In this document: piece by piece, positions 11,596-23,255 of the stretch
Layout of the letters: each line of letters begins with the position of its first letter
How positions within the stretch are numbered: the first letter of the stretch is position 1
Assembly (NCBI RefSeq): GCF_041146395.1
Contig: NC_090989.1
Location: 244,828,843 to 244,892,842, forward strand
Length of the DNA: 64,000 nt
Direction of reading: 5' to 3'
Source of the DNA: Eulemur rufifrons
Taxonomy: Eukaryota; Chordata; Mammalia; Primates; Lemuridae
Made by a program: the position numbers and the translations under genes
The notes under the pieces: generated by a model
What the model saw: the letters and a program-made list of their open reading frames with translations, nothing else
The model's database searches: none
Told to the model about the DNA's origin: nothing

Positions 11596-12814
11596 ACAAT
11601 ACAGCATAATGGCAATGAATGGCAGTGTATATGAGCTACACAATTGTCACAGTTGCTTAGCAACTCCTGACAGGTACTCTCCAATGAGAGTCGGGGGTAC
11701 AAAGCAATAAATGAAAGCCTTATCAACTGCATTGATATCAGGTGGAAGAAAACCGTCTTCAACACAAAAATGCCTCCTTTGGGTTATAAAAGAGAAACAG
11801 AAATGTAAGTTTATTTGCCTATTTAAAAAAATTAAGTTAAATCAACACTTGTATTGTAATAGAACAGTAAGTCATTTCATGAAAATGTAGCTGATTGTTG
11901 GTAAAAAAGAAGAGATAGATGTACCTAACAAATTAGTTCTTGAGTATATTTTCATTGTGGTAAGGTGAACTGCAGATAATGCTTTGGAACACATATCTTT
12001 TTTCCCTCTTATTCCCATATTGAAGAAAACCTTATTATACCTAAAATTTTAGCATAGAGTTTTTTACGTTAGTCCAAAATATAAACCGTTTTGCTATTTT
12101 GAAGCATTTTATTCCTCTCTCTACAATGTCTATCAGATAGTTGGCTAATATTTTTAAATCATAAACTCTAAAGGAAATGATTTAAGTGAGCATGGCTTGA
12201 TTCATTACTCTTAACAAACTATTTTTAGTGTTGATTTCTTTGGCTCACAATATTTCATCTGTCTTACTGAAATTGCTATTTCCTGTAATATGCATAGCTA
12301 TCTCTGCTTATACTTTTGTACCTTTCAGTTTTAGAATACTTGTTTCCTTCCAAAGATTTGCCTTTGTTCTCTAGGTTAGGTAGTCAAACATAAACACTCA
12401 GACACTTATAGAAAAAGAATTCTATTTCTTTTAAACAGGCTATTGTCAGATGTTGCCAGAGATATAAAACATGATATCACAGGAAAATTCATAACCAACA
12501 CTTTCAAACTATACTTATATATGTAAAGCTAAAATGTTTATGGAATTTGAAATTTGGAGTCCCACTGCTGATACTTTTAACTACCATCTTTCTAATTCCT
12601 TCAGTCATGGTAAAGTACCATGAATTCCATTTAAAAAAAAAAAAAAGATTGAGAAACGAAGATGAAAAGGTAAACCCTATACTTGCTTTCATGAGTCTAG
12701 GAGGAGAGCAATTAAACTAGTGGAAGGGGCACAGTTATCTGTTTCTTATTCTCCAAGTCCTGTTGGATCTCCTACAACAGAGCAAATTAAGGAAAATAGG
12801 TGACTCTAGAAGAT

Positions 12815-13015
12815 TCTTTCATTGAACAAATATTCATTTAGCACTTCTTCATTCCAGTACTAGCCACCTTTCACAGATAAGAAAACAGGGCCATAGAGAG
12901 GTTAAATAACTTGACTAGCAATAAAATTTTAGCCCGTGACAGAGCTCAGACAGAACTAAGCTTGTTAATGTGAAGCCTAAACTCTTAATCCCTAAATTTC
13001 ATTGCCTCTTGGGAT
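12815..13015 (+). repeat. MIR SINE
   Basis: ATTTAGCACTTCTTCATTCC, then CACAGATAAGAAAACAGGGCC, AGAGAGGTTAAATAACTTGAC, and ACTCTTAATCCCTAAATTTC reproduce the MIR core and 3' half. Confidence 0.8.
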
Positions 13016-14984
13016 CTCAGCTTATCTGAAGGTCCATTTTAAACAGGTTACTATCCTTCTCTGTACTTGACCATAATATGCTATAAGAACCTGAAAATAC
13101 CAATCCCTATATTCACAGATCATTTCTGGAAATGCATCTGCTTTTATAACCCAAATTAGTGAGTTCATCTACGGTTCATTAAACCAGCATAATCTCTTTA
13201 AAATTTCCACTTTTACTACCATTTGGTTTCACTTCCTATTCCATTGGGAAGAATTGTCTTTGCCTTCCCCCACTGGGCAATTTAACCTAAAAGAAAATCC
13301 AATAGTTAACCAATCTCTATTTAGATTTCCTTGAGAATCTCACAAGGAAGGCCATTTCAATAGGTATAAATTTTACAAACGTTAGTCCTTTTTAGGAATT
13401 TGAACTTCTCAGTAATTCACTTGTTTTCATTCTTTTGTAGAACAGACCAAATCATTGAAAACATTGTTGCGGATGAATAGCATGGATTGATTTAAGAAAT
13501 TTACTTTACATGCTCTCAGCTTATTGTACTTGATGTAGTAGGCTGTTGAAAGTTGCTTAAGGGAGATTGAAATTTCCAGCTCAAAGTTTTCCCATCACAA
13601 ATTTATGTTATCTAACTTGAAAAAAGTAAACTGTTCTCAGAACAGTGTAACTATTTTATTTCAGTATTTTAGAACACTAGTGCCTTAACAGAGAGGGGGG
13701 AAAGCCAAATAAATAATTCCATTTAATACTAAGTCTTTTATTTTTTGGCTTCTAGCCATAAAGAGAATTCTATACAATTTCCCAGAAAATGCAAATAAGA
13801 AAAAGTTCTCTCTATTCTTAAAAATCGTGAAATATGCTGCTTTAAGTAGGGTAGAAAAATTAATAGAGGCCATTAGTTTTGTCATTTTAATCACAATGAT
13901 TAATTGTTTTTGATATAAAATATTAAAATCAACAAGAATTCATTTAAGTTTAGATTATAGGCAATGGTAATATATAATAACATTCCCAAATAAATAAACA
14001 TTAAGGAATTCATATTTTCACCTGTAAAACCCAATCTAGATCTTATCTTAAAATTTGTAATGTATTTGGTGATATAATGAGAATACATGTTAAGATATTT
14101 TGATTTATCTGTAAATATGGCATAAAAGAATAAATATATCATTTACATAGGGGTTTGGTTATGCAACGTAACTTTTTACATTATTATCAAATAAGTAAAT
14201 TAAGAGTCCTAAGTAAGTACAAGTAAAATATTTGGGCAGGGGGCAAAAAATTATCCATAATTTAAAGAGAAAAATGTGAAATTCTATTTATTACAATAAA
14301 TAACAGATAATTATTAGTTTTATATTATGGCTTCTTGAGTGGTTTTTGACTAGTTCTCCTCAAACTCCAACTTATAGGACTATATAATAGGACTGATGTT
14401 TCCATAATTACTATCTGTAATGGGCATACAGTTCAAAGAGCAAAAACTTCTTGGTAATATATAGTGTAGATATTAGCAATTATCTATATTTCACATGTTA
14501 GAATTCCCTTGGAAAGCCAATCCATACAAAGACCAGTTATGCCCACTAGACTAAGAAATACTTGGAAATTTTGATCATCCATAGGCTGACTTTGGTTGTC
14601 ATGCCCTTATCTAAAGGATTGAATCGCTCTACCCGAACTGCAGCTTGATAACTGGGAATTAACTACCTATGCACAGACCTCAAATATGACCAGTGACTGC
14701 TGGCTGAGGCCTCTGATTACCTAATTAGTTTCTTGCACTAGATCCCCAATTACCATAGTCAGTGGATACTTCCAGACTGCTGGGCACCATGCCTCTCCTA
14801 CTTACAACTGCTGTATTGGGTAGATCCTCTCCATGTACCTTTTTCTTTCTTGTTAAGAACTTTTTCCTTCCCTGATAACTTATATTGTTGTGGACAAAAC
14901 AAATTTATAACTAACACACAAGGCTTGAGTTATAGAATCTTTATGTATCTCTATTAATATCAACATATTAACATTAATAATATT
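13016..14984. other. Unique A/T-rich sequence
   Basis: No gene, RNA or clear repeat family is recognised across about 2 kb. Open frames at 13685-13894 and 13900-14142 (minus) encode low-complexity hydrophobic/aromatic strings typical of chance A/T-rich translation. Confidence 0.55.
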
Positions 14985-15200
14985 TGTTATTAAGTGAGCT
15001 CAGTACTTCATATATTCATTTAAACCTTACAACAACCATTTGAAGTCAATGTAATTATTTTTTTTAATCAAGTAGGATATTAAGGCATCACGAGTTCATG
15101 GATATTCCTCAAGCTCTCGTAGCAGGAAAGTGGCAGAGTCAGGATTCAAATCTCAGTGACTTGACTTGAGTCTAAGCTGTTAACCACTACATTTCACTTG
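14985..15200 (+). repeat. MIR SINE
   Basis: AAACCTTACAACAACCATTTGAAGTC, then GGAAAGTGGCAGAGTCAGG, ATTCAAATCTCAGTGACTTG and AGCTGTTAACCACTAC give a nearly full MIR. It abuts the CR1/L3 relic that follows. Confidence 0.85.
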
Positions 15201-15224
15201 TTTTTCAATGTTATTTTTCACAGG

Positions 15225-16290
15225 GTTACCAACATAGTAATTCAGAGAATGTGGTAGTGTAGTCTATCTAGATGTCTGTAAAGCATTTAATGAGATACGA
15301 CAAGAGGTATGTTTTCATCTCTTATTGAGATGGAGAAGTATGTGCTGAATACTAGTTTAATCAGGTAGATTTATTCCTAGTCTCAAGATTAAAGAATCCA
15401 TGCTAACCTGGAGGGAAATGTGATGTCGGGCCATAAAGCTGTCCTCAGTCTCAACAGTTGAACGTATTTTTAATGACTGTGTTTATATATGCAAAACACA
15501 ATCATCAGACTTACAGATGAGATGGAGCTGGAAGAGACAACAAATGCTTTGAATGCCTGAACCAAAAATATCTTGATAGGCTGCAGGAAGGGGCTGAGTA
15601 CCAAAAGATGACGTTAAACAAGAAAAACAAAAAACAAAACACCAAGATCCTGAACTTTCCTCAGGTCCCACATCATAGATGTGAACAAGCAGCAGCATCT
15701 GTGAGAATGCTTTAGAGACATTAGATAAACAATCAAGTCCCTATGAATAACTGTTTTGCTGGGACCTTCACTATAGATGATCCCAACAGAGGTGGCATGG
15801 AGAAAATAGGACAGTTTCTACATTACGATGAAGAAAAGTATAGCTCCATTCTATTCTGTTTTTGTCAAACCACAGTTTTTAATGTCTATCCATAATTGCA
15901 CCTGAAGGGCGCTATAAACACCACAGACATACTGTTGGAGGAAGGCAAACAGTTTGGTGACTTGAGAATGGTTGAAGAAGGTACAGATGTTTGGCTTGAA
16001 AAAGAAATGGAAATATGTTTGAACATAAGAGTCTAAAAGACTCTTTTTCAAAAAGTAATTAGACAGTTATTCAACTCTCCTAAGAGTAAAATTAGGGGGA
16101 AAAGATGGAAGCCACAGGAAGATAAGTTTTTGATAGGCATAAGGAGATGTTTTCAAATAGCCAGATCTTCCAAGACAGGAAGTAATGAATTCCCAAGCAC
16201 AAGATTCAGAGTTATCTTGCCATACAGTTGTAGAGAAAAGAATAAACCAGTTAGATTATATGTTAATGAAGTTCCCTTTGGAACTGCAAA
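15225..16290 (+). mobile_element. CR1/L3-type LINE relic (RT and C-terminal region)
   Basis: Colinear matches to the L3/CR1 ORF2 consensus occur in order. TCTATCTAGATGTCTGTAAAG followed by CATTTAATG corresponds to the segment encoding the conserved 'DFSKAFD'-like motif. TAACCTGGAGGGAAATGTGA corresponds to the strongly conserved 'TWREV' region. ATTTTTAATGACTGTGTT corresponds to the 'FINDL' motif. CATCAGACTTACAGATGAGA is the position of the catalytic A-D-D motif, now degraded. Further on, GTCAAACCACAG, TGAGAATGGTTGAAGAAGG, GAAGCCACAGGAAGATAAG and GCATAAGGAGATGTTTTC follow the 3' part of ORF2 and its downstream region. Frames are thoroughly broken. At about 1 kb it is a long survivor of an element family silent since early mammals. 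Family motifs are from memory; the order and spacing are what support the call. Confidence 0.72.
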
Positions 16291-16909
16291 AAGTTTGGGC
16301 TTTTTCCCTTGCCACAAATTTGTTTATTCTTGAAAATTGAGGTCAGAAAGGGATGTGCTAAAAAGAAGGGATACATCCTAATAAGTCTACAGTGGCCAGG
16401 CACAGTGAACATGCTGGACCTGCAAGCCCACATGGTCTCCTTGGGCAGCATCAGCTTTTGTCTACTTAAAACCTTTAGATTCTACTACTTTATTCTCCGT
16501 TCTCTCCCTCCCATACACTAAAGCCTCAGTTCAAATTTTAAAGATATGAAAAAAATGTAGCTCTGGATTTCTTTAACTTTTCTGAAAAGAATAAGTACTC
16601 TGTTATTCCTCTGTACATCCCTCCACCCTTTGAATAGCATTGTCCTGGTGCTACAGAAATGCTTAAAGAACTAAGTGTACTGTGGAGTGATTACCTCAAT
16701 GGCTGTTGTAGAGCCCTTTAATATGATTCCAAAAAGAGTGTTTTTAATGCAGGATGTCTGCAGTTTCTGGAGCAGAGTCCTGAATTGCTTACATTAATAC
16801 CTCAGAGTAGATCTGCACTGGCTTGGTCCGATCTGTTAACAGAATCTTATCTTCATTTCCTGAAAACTGGTAGAAGGGTAGAGATAGCAAAGAAAGGATA
16901 TTACCATCA
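16291..16909. other. Unique sequence
   Basis: No recognised element. Overlapping short open frames on both strands near 16263-16521 (62-70 codons) lack any domain and are taken as chance. Confidence 0.5.
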
Positions 16910-17110
16910 GTTATGTGCCTACCCCCTGCTAAACACTGAGATCCTCTTGTACATTTACTGTTGAATTTAGTCCTCACACCAAATTTGGAGAATGAGTATG
17001 ACCACTTTGATTTTACAGATAAGGAAACTGAAGTTCATATGGGGGAAGGAATTTACTCCAAAGCAGAGTACTGGCCTGGCCGTAGTAGTTAGAGCTGGAG
17101 TCCATAATTA
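16910..17110 (+). repeat. MIR SINE
   Basis: GATTTTACAGATAAGGAAAC is an intact MIR core. It is preceded by GAATTTAGTCCTCACACC and followed by AGCAGAGTACTGGCCTGGC and a 3' block ending AGCTGGAGTCCATA. Confidence 0.8.
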
Positions 17111-18329
17111 TACCCTCTGATTTTCGTCCCACTGAGGGGGGTGGAAATGCAAACAGACATGGAATGAGTGAGCTTTCAAAAATCTAGTTCTTAATTGCTG
17201 CAAATCTACTCCCTGTAAAGATCTTCCATTTATAGGCACAAAATAATTAGCATCAGACCACAGGGACTCTGGAAAAGGAGAACCGTAGGAGGAGAAAGTA
17301 AGTCTCCTGGCTTCTTTCAGTTCTCCACGTTAAGAATTACAACAATACAAGTTATCAAAGCTCTTGAAAGAATTACATGGATTTTTATTTCAATTTGCTA
17401 TAATATAAATTTCTCATTATGCCTGAGAAGAACAAATCCTATGAAGTCTCAAAAAGTATAGTCTAGGTTTTTAAACTTTGACTACTAAAACCTTGGAATA
17501 GACTCTTATTTGTAATATGATTTATTTTTTGTGGACACTGGGCTGGAATGAAATCAGATTCTGACTGAATTTTTATACTTAACTGTTATGGTATCCTGAA
17601 AAACTAAAAGAATGAATATATTGTTTTAATGATGGTAGATCTGCAAGAAAATGATAAAGAATTTTGAAATGGCAAAAAAATTAATTCTTAGAGCTCAACT
17701 TACTGCTTCCTTAAGAATAGATAATTAAAACACCTTTTTAAATGAAAGCGTTAGTATGTCCAACATTACTGCATAAAATTCCATTTGACTTGATTCTGTT
17801 TCTTTTCCAATGAACCACATATTTATTTGCTGCACCAAGTTCCTTTTGAATAAACTATAAGTTTATCGTACATATGGGCAAACACTAGATATACAAGATA
17901 TATGTGTATACATTCTGTACAAGATATAGTTTTATGCTCTATATATGTACAACAGCTGCTGCCTATAATTGCAGAACTTCTGAGTAAAGGGGAGATAAAC
18001 AACAGCCACACACTGTGGACACTGACCATGTTAGAGAATTAACTAAGATCCTCTGCTCTTGGGTAAAAGGAGGGGTCTGGACCAGCTCTTTTACAGGTTC
18101 GTATTTGCAGAAATAAAGGTCTGGTCTGACATTTTATGTGACCTCGCGTCTTCTGGAACCATGGTTTTTGTGCAATTATCCAAGAGATAAGACAAAAGAA
18201 AACTTTCAAGCATAAGTAATGTCAACCTCCATTTTTCCTTTTCATTTTGTTAATTAGAATATAGTATGAATTAGAATATAGTGTGCTTTCCTTACTTTAT
18301 ATTGTCACTTTGGAGAATTTTATGTTAAC
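17111..18329. other. Unique sequence
   Basis: No gene or known repeat recognised. A 17-base unit (AATTAGAATATAGTRTG) is tandemly duplicated at 18252-18285. Confidence 0.55.
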
Positions 18330-18412
18330 AGTTCTTAAAACATTCCTTTTACATAAGAAAGGCTTAGTGAATATTTGTTGAACAAGTGAATGAATTAACG
18401 AATGAATATTAG
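18330..18412 (+). repeat. L2 3' terminus
   Basis: GAAAGGCTTAGTGAATATTTG continuing TTGAACAAGTGAATGAATTAACGAATGAAT shows the repeated GAATGAAT terminus of L2. Confidence 0.65.
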
Positions 18413-18559
18413 GAGTTCATTTTGTACCTTAAATTCATATTAGCCTTTAAATTACCAAACTACTATTTTCTGAGTTCATCCTTCTACCACTATCATTACT
18501 AAACTTTTCTAATGATGTTTGTTGTCTAATAATACTGTTTTATTATACTTCCCTTGAAT

Positions 18560-18780
18560 CAGTGCAATATAGACAACATTTCAATGAAAAGAAATTTTCT
18601 GCTCTCAGGGGGTTTACAATTTAGCCAGGTGAGTAGAAGTTTACATATAAAAAAAACCTTAAAAAGAGGAGACCATCATGGGAATTGAGTGGAGGAAGAC
18701 CATGTGTACATTTGAAAGAACTAGAAAACTTTTCAGAAGAAAATAATAAAGATAGGTCTTAAGAAGTGTGTGGAGTTTTG
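18560..18780 (-). repeat. L2 fragment, minus strand
   Basis: CTGCTCTCAGGGGGTTTACAATTTAGCC corresponds to the reversed L2 'CTCATGGAGCTTACATTCTAG' block (differences noted). TAGGTCTTAAGAAGTGTGTGGAG occupies the position of the 'GACCTGAATGAAGTGAGGGAG' block. Same arrangement as the large L2 at 62503-64000. Confidence 0.5.
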
Positions 18781-18904
18781 ACAAAGACCAATGGGAAGAA
18801 GGTTTTAATTTTTTTCCACACTAATTTAAAAGGCATTCCATCCACTCTTGGCTGAGTTTATAATTTGTGATTCCTTTATAAGATTAAAACTGATAACAGT
18901 AATC

Positions 18905-19080
18905 TAGGTGCCTTTTGTGAACTTTAGAATTTACAAAGCCCTTTGATAACTTTCCTGTTATTGACTTCTTCTATCTACCTCATATGTTAGGCAAAGTTGT
19001 ACTCATTTTTTAGATAATGAAACTGGGCTCACAGATTCCCAAAGTTGCAGAGATAGTAGGTAACTAAATAGATAAAACCA
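18905..19080 (+). repeat. MIR SINE, degraded
   Basis: TTTAGATAATGAAACTGGGC, TCACAGATTCCCAAAGTTGC and AGATAGTAGGTAACTAAATAG align to the MIR core. The 5' half is weak. Confidence 0.6.
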
Positions 19081-21425
19081 CCTATTTTCTTGAGAAATCA
19101 ATGTTGTTAATACTGTTATAGTCCTGGGTCATATCAGCTATGGAGAACTATCAGTCTGAGAGCAAGGCCGGATCTTCATGAGAGCGATGTCATCTATATC
19201 ATATGTTTTAAGCCATACTGTTTAACCAATTAGTTCTTAATTACCATCAGCCACACTGTAATATTATGTTGTAAATGATAATAGCACATGCTATGAATGG
19301 GAACTAGATCATCTGGAAGAAATATATATAGAAAGAGGGAATACTAAAATCTCTAGTGAGCATTTGCCAGAAGAGTAACATGGTATATTATCTTGGAAAA
19401 AAAAGCTTCACATTCTATATGTAAATCTCAATCAGCTGAAAAAAATTACAGATAGGGTGGCAATGCAAAATATAAATATTATTGGACATTGAGGACAAGC
19501 AAATATGAATTCCAACACAGAGCTCTGAAATATGTTCCCCCAATAGAAAGCCTGTTCCTTATTGGTTCACTGGGATGGTTCCTAGATTCCTGGGCTAAAA
19601 TCTTTATGTCCTAAGACGAGATTGAAAACTTAAAGGAGAATAGAAGGAACATAATAGGGGAAGCAAATTTGATAGGAAACCCAAGTCAGGCAGCAGAGTT
19701 TAAATGTTAGGATCATTTCTGCCAAGTATCTGTGGCTTTGAGCAACTATTGCAGATGCTAATTTTGCTTCAACCTTGGAGAGTAGTTAAGGAGAGGAAGG
19801 AATGAAAATTTCTCCGTGTCTTTGGCTTATACAATTAGATTTATTTGAACTGAATGAAGACTTAAAAAACATTCGTGTAAAAATACTGGAGTTTGAGAGA
19901 GCCCACATCATACTTCTGAAAATCACATACATTACATTTAAAATAATCCAGATGTATGAATGTCCAATGCCTGTGATATTCCTGATACAAAATATTAATA
20001 GTATTCTAAGCAATATCTCCAGCAAAACTCTCAACCCTCAGACCCAATCATGAATCTCCTATCTGCCTTTCCTTATAAAAATTATATTTTGACTTCTTGA
20101 AGCCATTTTAAGCCTTTGTTTCTTTTCTGTCTGGAAAATAACAGACAATGTGACCTTGACTGTCATCTTGTTTTTCAACTGCTGATGTGATTTTGCTCCA
20201 TAAGTAGCAACCAATGATGACTATTGCAATTCGAATTATAAGGGGGAGGGCCGAATGATGTTCAGACAAAGCTCAGATGTGGGTTTGTTGATATTTGTAG
20301 CAGGAGGTTAATTAGCATTAGCAGAAGTATCAGCAGTTGCTTGGACTTACTCATAAGGTACTGGCTGCTCTCAGCAGTATAATACAGAGGAAAAAAAGTC
20401 AAAATAGTTTTTGTTCCTCTTACAGAAAAACCATTTACAAAAACAAACATAAAGTAATTGGATTCTTTTTTGTTTGCTTTCGGTTTCTCCTTTCCAGCTA
20501 AGTGTTTGATTTAGCGGCTTCTTTTGCTCCTTCCAAGTCCTACAAGGTTTGAGCAGTAATAGTTAGTTGTACTTTCATTTTCCTTTTTTCGTTCCCTTCC
20601 CTCTCTGCCCCCACTCCCATCCTTGGCTTGTTGTTTTCCCTTTAGAAAATAACTCTAGTGCAGACTATTCCATTTTCAATTAACGATGGGTTCATTTTTA
20701 TGGGTGGTTTATAGGTTTTGGCTTATATAGATCCAAGGCACACGACTATTCCTCTGATCACTCTTTACTCATCTAAATCTTTTGAAGCCACTGCCTTCCT
20801 CTAATCTGTGCAATGATCAGAATAGTTATATTGTATCTAATATTTCAGCCTTAAACAAATCCCAGAAAAGGGTTATTATATTGCTTTGACTTTGTTTGTA
20901 ATTTTTTTCATTTGTTCTACAATAAATAAGAAAAAAATGGATTATTCTTTTAAAATGGCATTTTTTATCTGTATGCAAGAGAGCTTAGGATCACTTAAAA
21001 ACTATTCCACATATTCTCAAAGTAAATGTCCAGTGTTTATTAACTGTAGGATTAAGAAATAGGTGTTCTTATATGACTTACACATTTTTCATGTTTTATC
21101 AAAAGTTTACTGTCATAATATATTGAAAATGTTAATAATGAGAGACAAATAATAATCATAATGTGAATTACAATATCTCCTGTTGTGCAAAACTATTAAT
21201 TTCTTTTTTCTTTTATAGAAGAAACTGGAAATGAGTCTGAAGTAAACAAAATTAAGAAACTATTTCTTTACTCTGACCACAAATCAAAGAAAGGGTTAAA
21301 ATTCTTTGAGGGAAAATTTTCCTCATGGTGATAAAGGCTGTGGGCATGGGTGTGCCACCAGTGTTTTGTACACAAGTGTGAAAGGAAGGGAATATTAACA
21401 TCATTTCCACTTAGGCTTGACAAAT
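19081..21425. other. Repeat-poor unique interval
   Basis: About 2.3 kb without recognisable repeats or genes. The part at 20140-20460 is less A/T-biased than its surroundings and contains a homeodomain-type TTAATTAGCATTA (20308-20320). Whether it is conserved cannot be judged from this sequence alone. Confidence 0.5.
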
Positions 21426-21429
21426 CAGA

Positions 21430-21475
21430 CTCTCTCTCTCTATATATATATATGTATATGGAATATATATGGCTA
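21430..21475. repeat. (CT)n(TA)n microsatellite
   Basis: A CTCTCTCTCTCT run passes directly into TATATATATATA and then TGTATATGGAATATATATGG. Confidence 0.85.
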
Positions 21476-21596
21476 CACAAGTAGTACCATGTAAGGTTCA
21501 CAGATATATGAGTATTTCTAAGGATCATGTTTCATTGGATAGACAAATTGGAAATCCCTTAAGAAATCATTTATCCAACCCTGTTATATAGAGGAG

Positions 21597-22065
21597 TGTG
21601 CTATGCAAGTGTGTTCCTGGCTGGCAGACAAAAAATGGTCTCCTCATGGCAAACTGAGATGCTCCAAGATAAAAAGAACCAGGTGGCCAGGACAGGGTGA
21701 AAGAGCAGTCACCTATTCTGGATTCTCAGAAAGATGTTGTAAAAATGTCACAAACAGAACTTTCATTTCTACAGTCAAGCCAACAGCACCCTTTAAAAGA
21801 AACATCTGACAGAGACTTCTGGTTTGGGGCTTGGAAACTACCCAATCAGGGCTCAACTATTTTGACCAATCAAAGCTAAACAAATTTGACTCTTTCATTT
21901 GCAGAAACAGACCTAATTGAGAACTAAAGTGAGAACTTTCCCTATTTCAGCCAGACCCTACTTTTGTTCTTCCCACAGCATACTTTCACTTGATAGAAAA
22001 TAAAGATTCCCTTTTTTCTCCACAAATCTCATGGCCTTTTGTTAACAATGCTGAAGTCCACAAAG
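21597..22065 (+). mobile_element. Candidate solo LTR (family unassigned)
   Basis: The interval has LTR-like promoter and polyadenylation landmarks: CCCAATCAGGGCTC (about 21841) and GACCAATCAAAGC (about 21864) as paired CCAAT boxes, a C/T-rich stretch, AATAAA at 21999-22004, and a TTCCCTTTTTTCTCC tract after it. It opens near TGTGCTATGC and closes near AAGTCCACA, giving TG...CA ends. It reads like an ERV1-class LTR, but I cannot name the family and saw no target duplication. Confidence 0.45.
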
Positions 22066-22806
22066 GCTAAGTGATGAATTGAAAAGCATTAACAACTTGG
22101 GGACTGGATCGGGGCTGAAATCTAAATCCCTGACCCTTAATTAAGCAGCCTGTCCTTAAATCTATAATGCCATATAGGCTTTATCTCGGAAATCAGGGTA
22201 AGGAAATCTTTGGCCATAATTTGATTTATCTTTTACCTTCTCTCTGTAAAACTTCATAGGAAACATAGCCTATAATTTATGGGCTGAAGAATTGGACATG
22301 TGTTAAAAGCAAAGAGATTTTAAGATTCTATTCAAGGATATGTATGCTCAAATTTCATTTCCCATTTCAAAAGACTATCCATATCTTGATTCCCATGATT
22401 GATGAAGGAAAGCAAAAGAAAGAGAAACCTCATTTATAACTACCCTCTGTTGTTTTAGTAAGGAGATGACTGCTACGATTTCTTCAGTTTGATGACAGCT
22501 AACTTTTCAAACCATTTAGGTAAAATAGAGATTGGATAAAGATGTATGAATAAGAGCTATAAATCCATATTTTCCTCATCTGGTCAGTAGAAAGCAATGT
22601 ATTTGTTTTTGTTTGCTTTTATTTAATAGTCTGATTGGGTCATTGTGTCTAAGTAATAAAAATAAATAAATAAAATTTGAAAACACCACAGGAGATTTTG
22701 GTGAATGACCAACTCAAACTAGATTTTGACCTGCATGATACTTGCGCATTGAGTTAGCACATGAAATAAGAGGAGAGTCCAGGCTTAAAAGGCAGGCAAA
22801 GTCAAA
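22066..22806. other. Unique sequence
   Basis: Nothing recognised apart from a short AATAAATAAATAAA run near 22660. Confidence 0.5.
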
Positions 22807-22808
22807 GA

Positions 22809-22888
22809 GTGTGTGTGTGTGTGGGGGGGGGGTGTGAGAGAGAGAGAGAGAGAGAGAGAGAAACAGAGAGGACGGGGGAGAGGGAGGG
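22809..22888. repeat. Compound (GT)n-G10-(GA)n repeat
   Basis: A GT repeat (22809-22822) runs into ten G residues, then TGTG, then an uninterrupted (AG)n of about 26 bases (22836-22861), then a purine-only tail of GGGGGAGAGGGAGGG type to 22888. The whole plus strand from 22836 on is almost entirely purine. Confidence 0.9.
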
Positions 22889-23089
22889 AAATATGAAGAT
22901 ATTCAGGTACCAGGAGAAAAGTATGTGAAGACCAAGCAAGAATGGTTAGAAGAAGGAATCAAAGTCTGAGCAATAAATGCAAGAGTTTGGAAATGAATTA
23001 AGTAAAGATTATCAAGCTTTATAGGGTGTGATGATTTTAAGTAATAAAAATAGTTAATATATTTTATAACAATTTATATGTGTGTTGGA
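22889..23089. other. Unique sequence
   Basis: No feature recognised between the compound repeat and the next MIR. Confidence 0.5.
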
Positions 23090-23255
23090 ACAATATTTAT
23101 GATCATTTTCCAGAGCAGGAAAAATAAGACATAGCAAAATAAGTAATTTTCTTAAAGTTACTCAACTAGAAAGTAATTGGCAGAGTCTGGATTTGAACTC
23201 AGAAACATCTAGATCAAGAATTGGAAGTTCTTAGCCATTAGATTACACTGTCTCC
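23090..23255 (+). repeat. MIR SINE
   Basis: CATTTTCCAGAGCAGGAAAA, AGTAATTTTCTTAAAGTTAC, TTGGCAGAGTCTGGATTTG and AACTCAGAAACATCTAG follow MIR core-to-3' order. Confidence 0.8.

Larger units (their letters stand above)
8761..12814. other. Mostly unique A/T-rich DNA with simple repeats
   Basis: No gene is recognised over this 4 kb. An extremely A/T-rich block lies at about 10255-10465 (repeated AATAAATTA units). An A19 run at 10956-10974 joins GC plus T8 to give a perfect A8GCT8 palindrome at 10967-10984. A (CA)n-type run with interruptions is at 11562-11595. An A14 run lies near 12632-12645. The short open frames here are A/T-driven and not credible. Confidence 0.6.
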
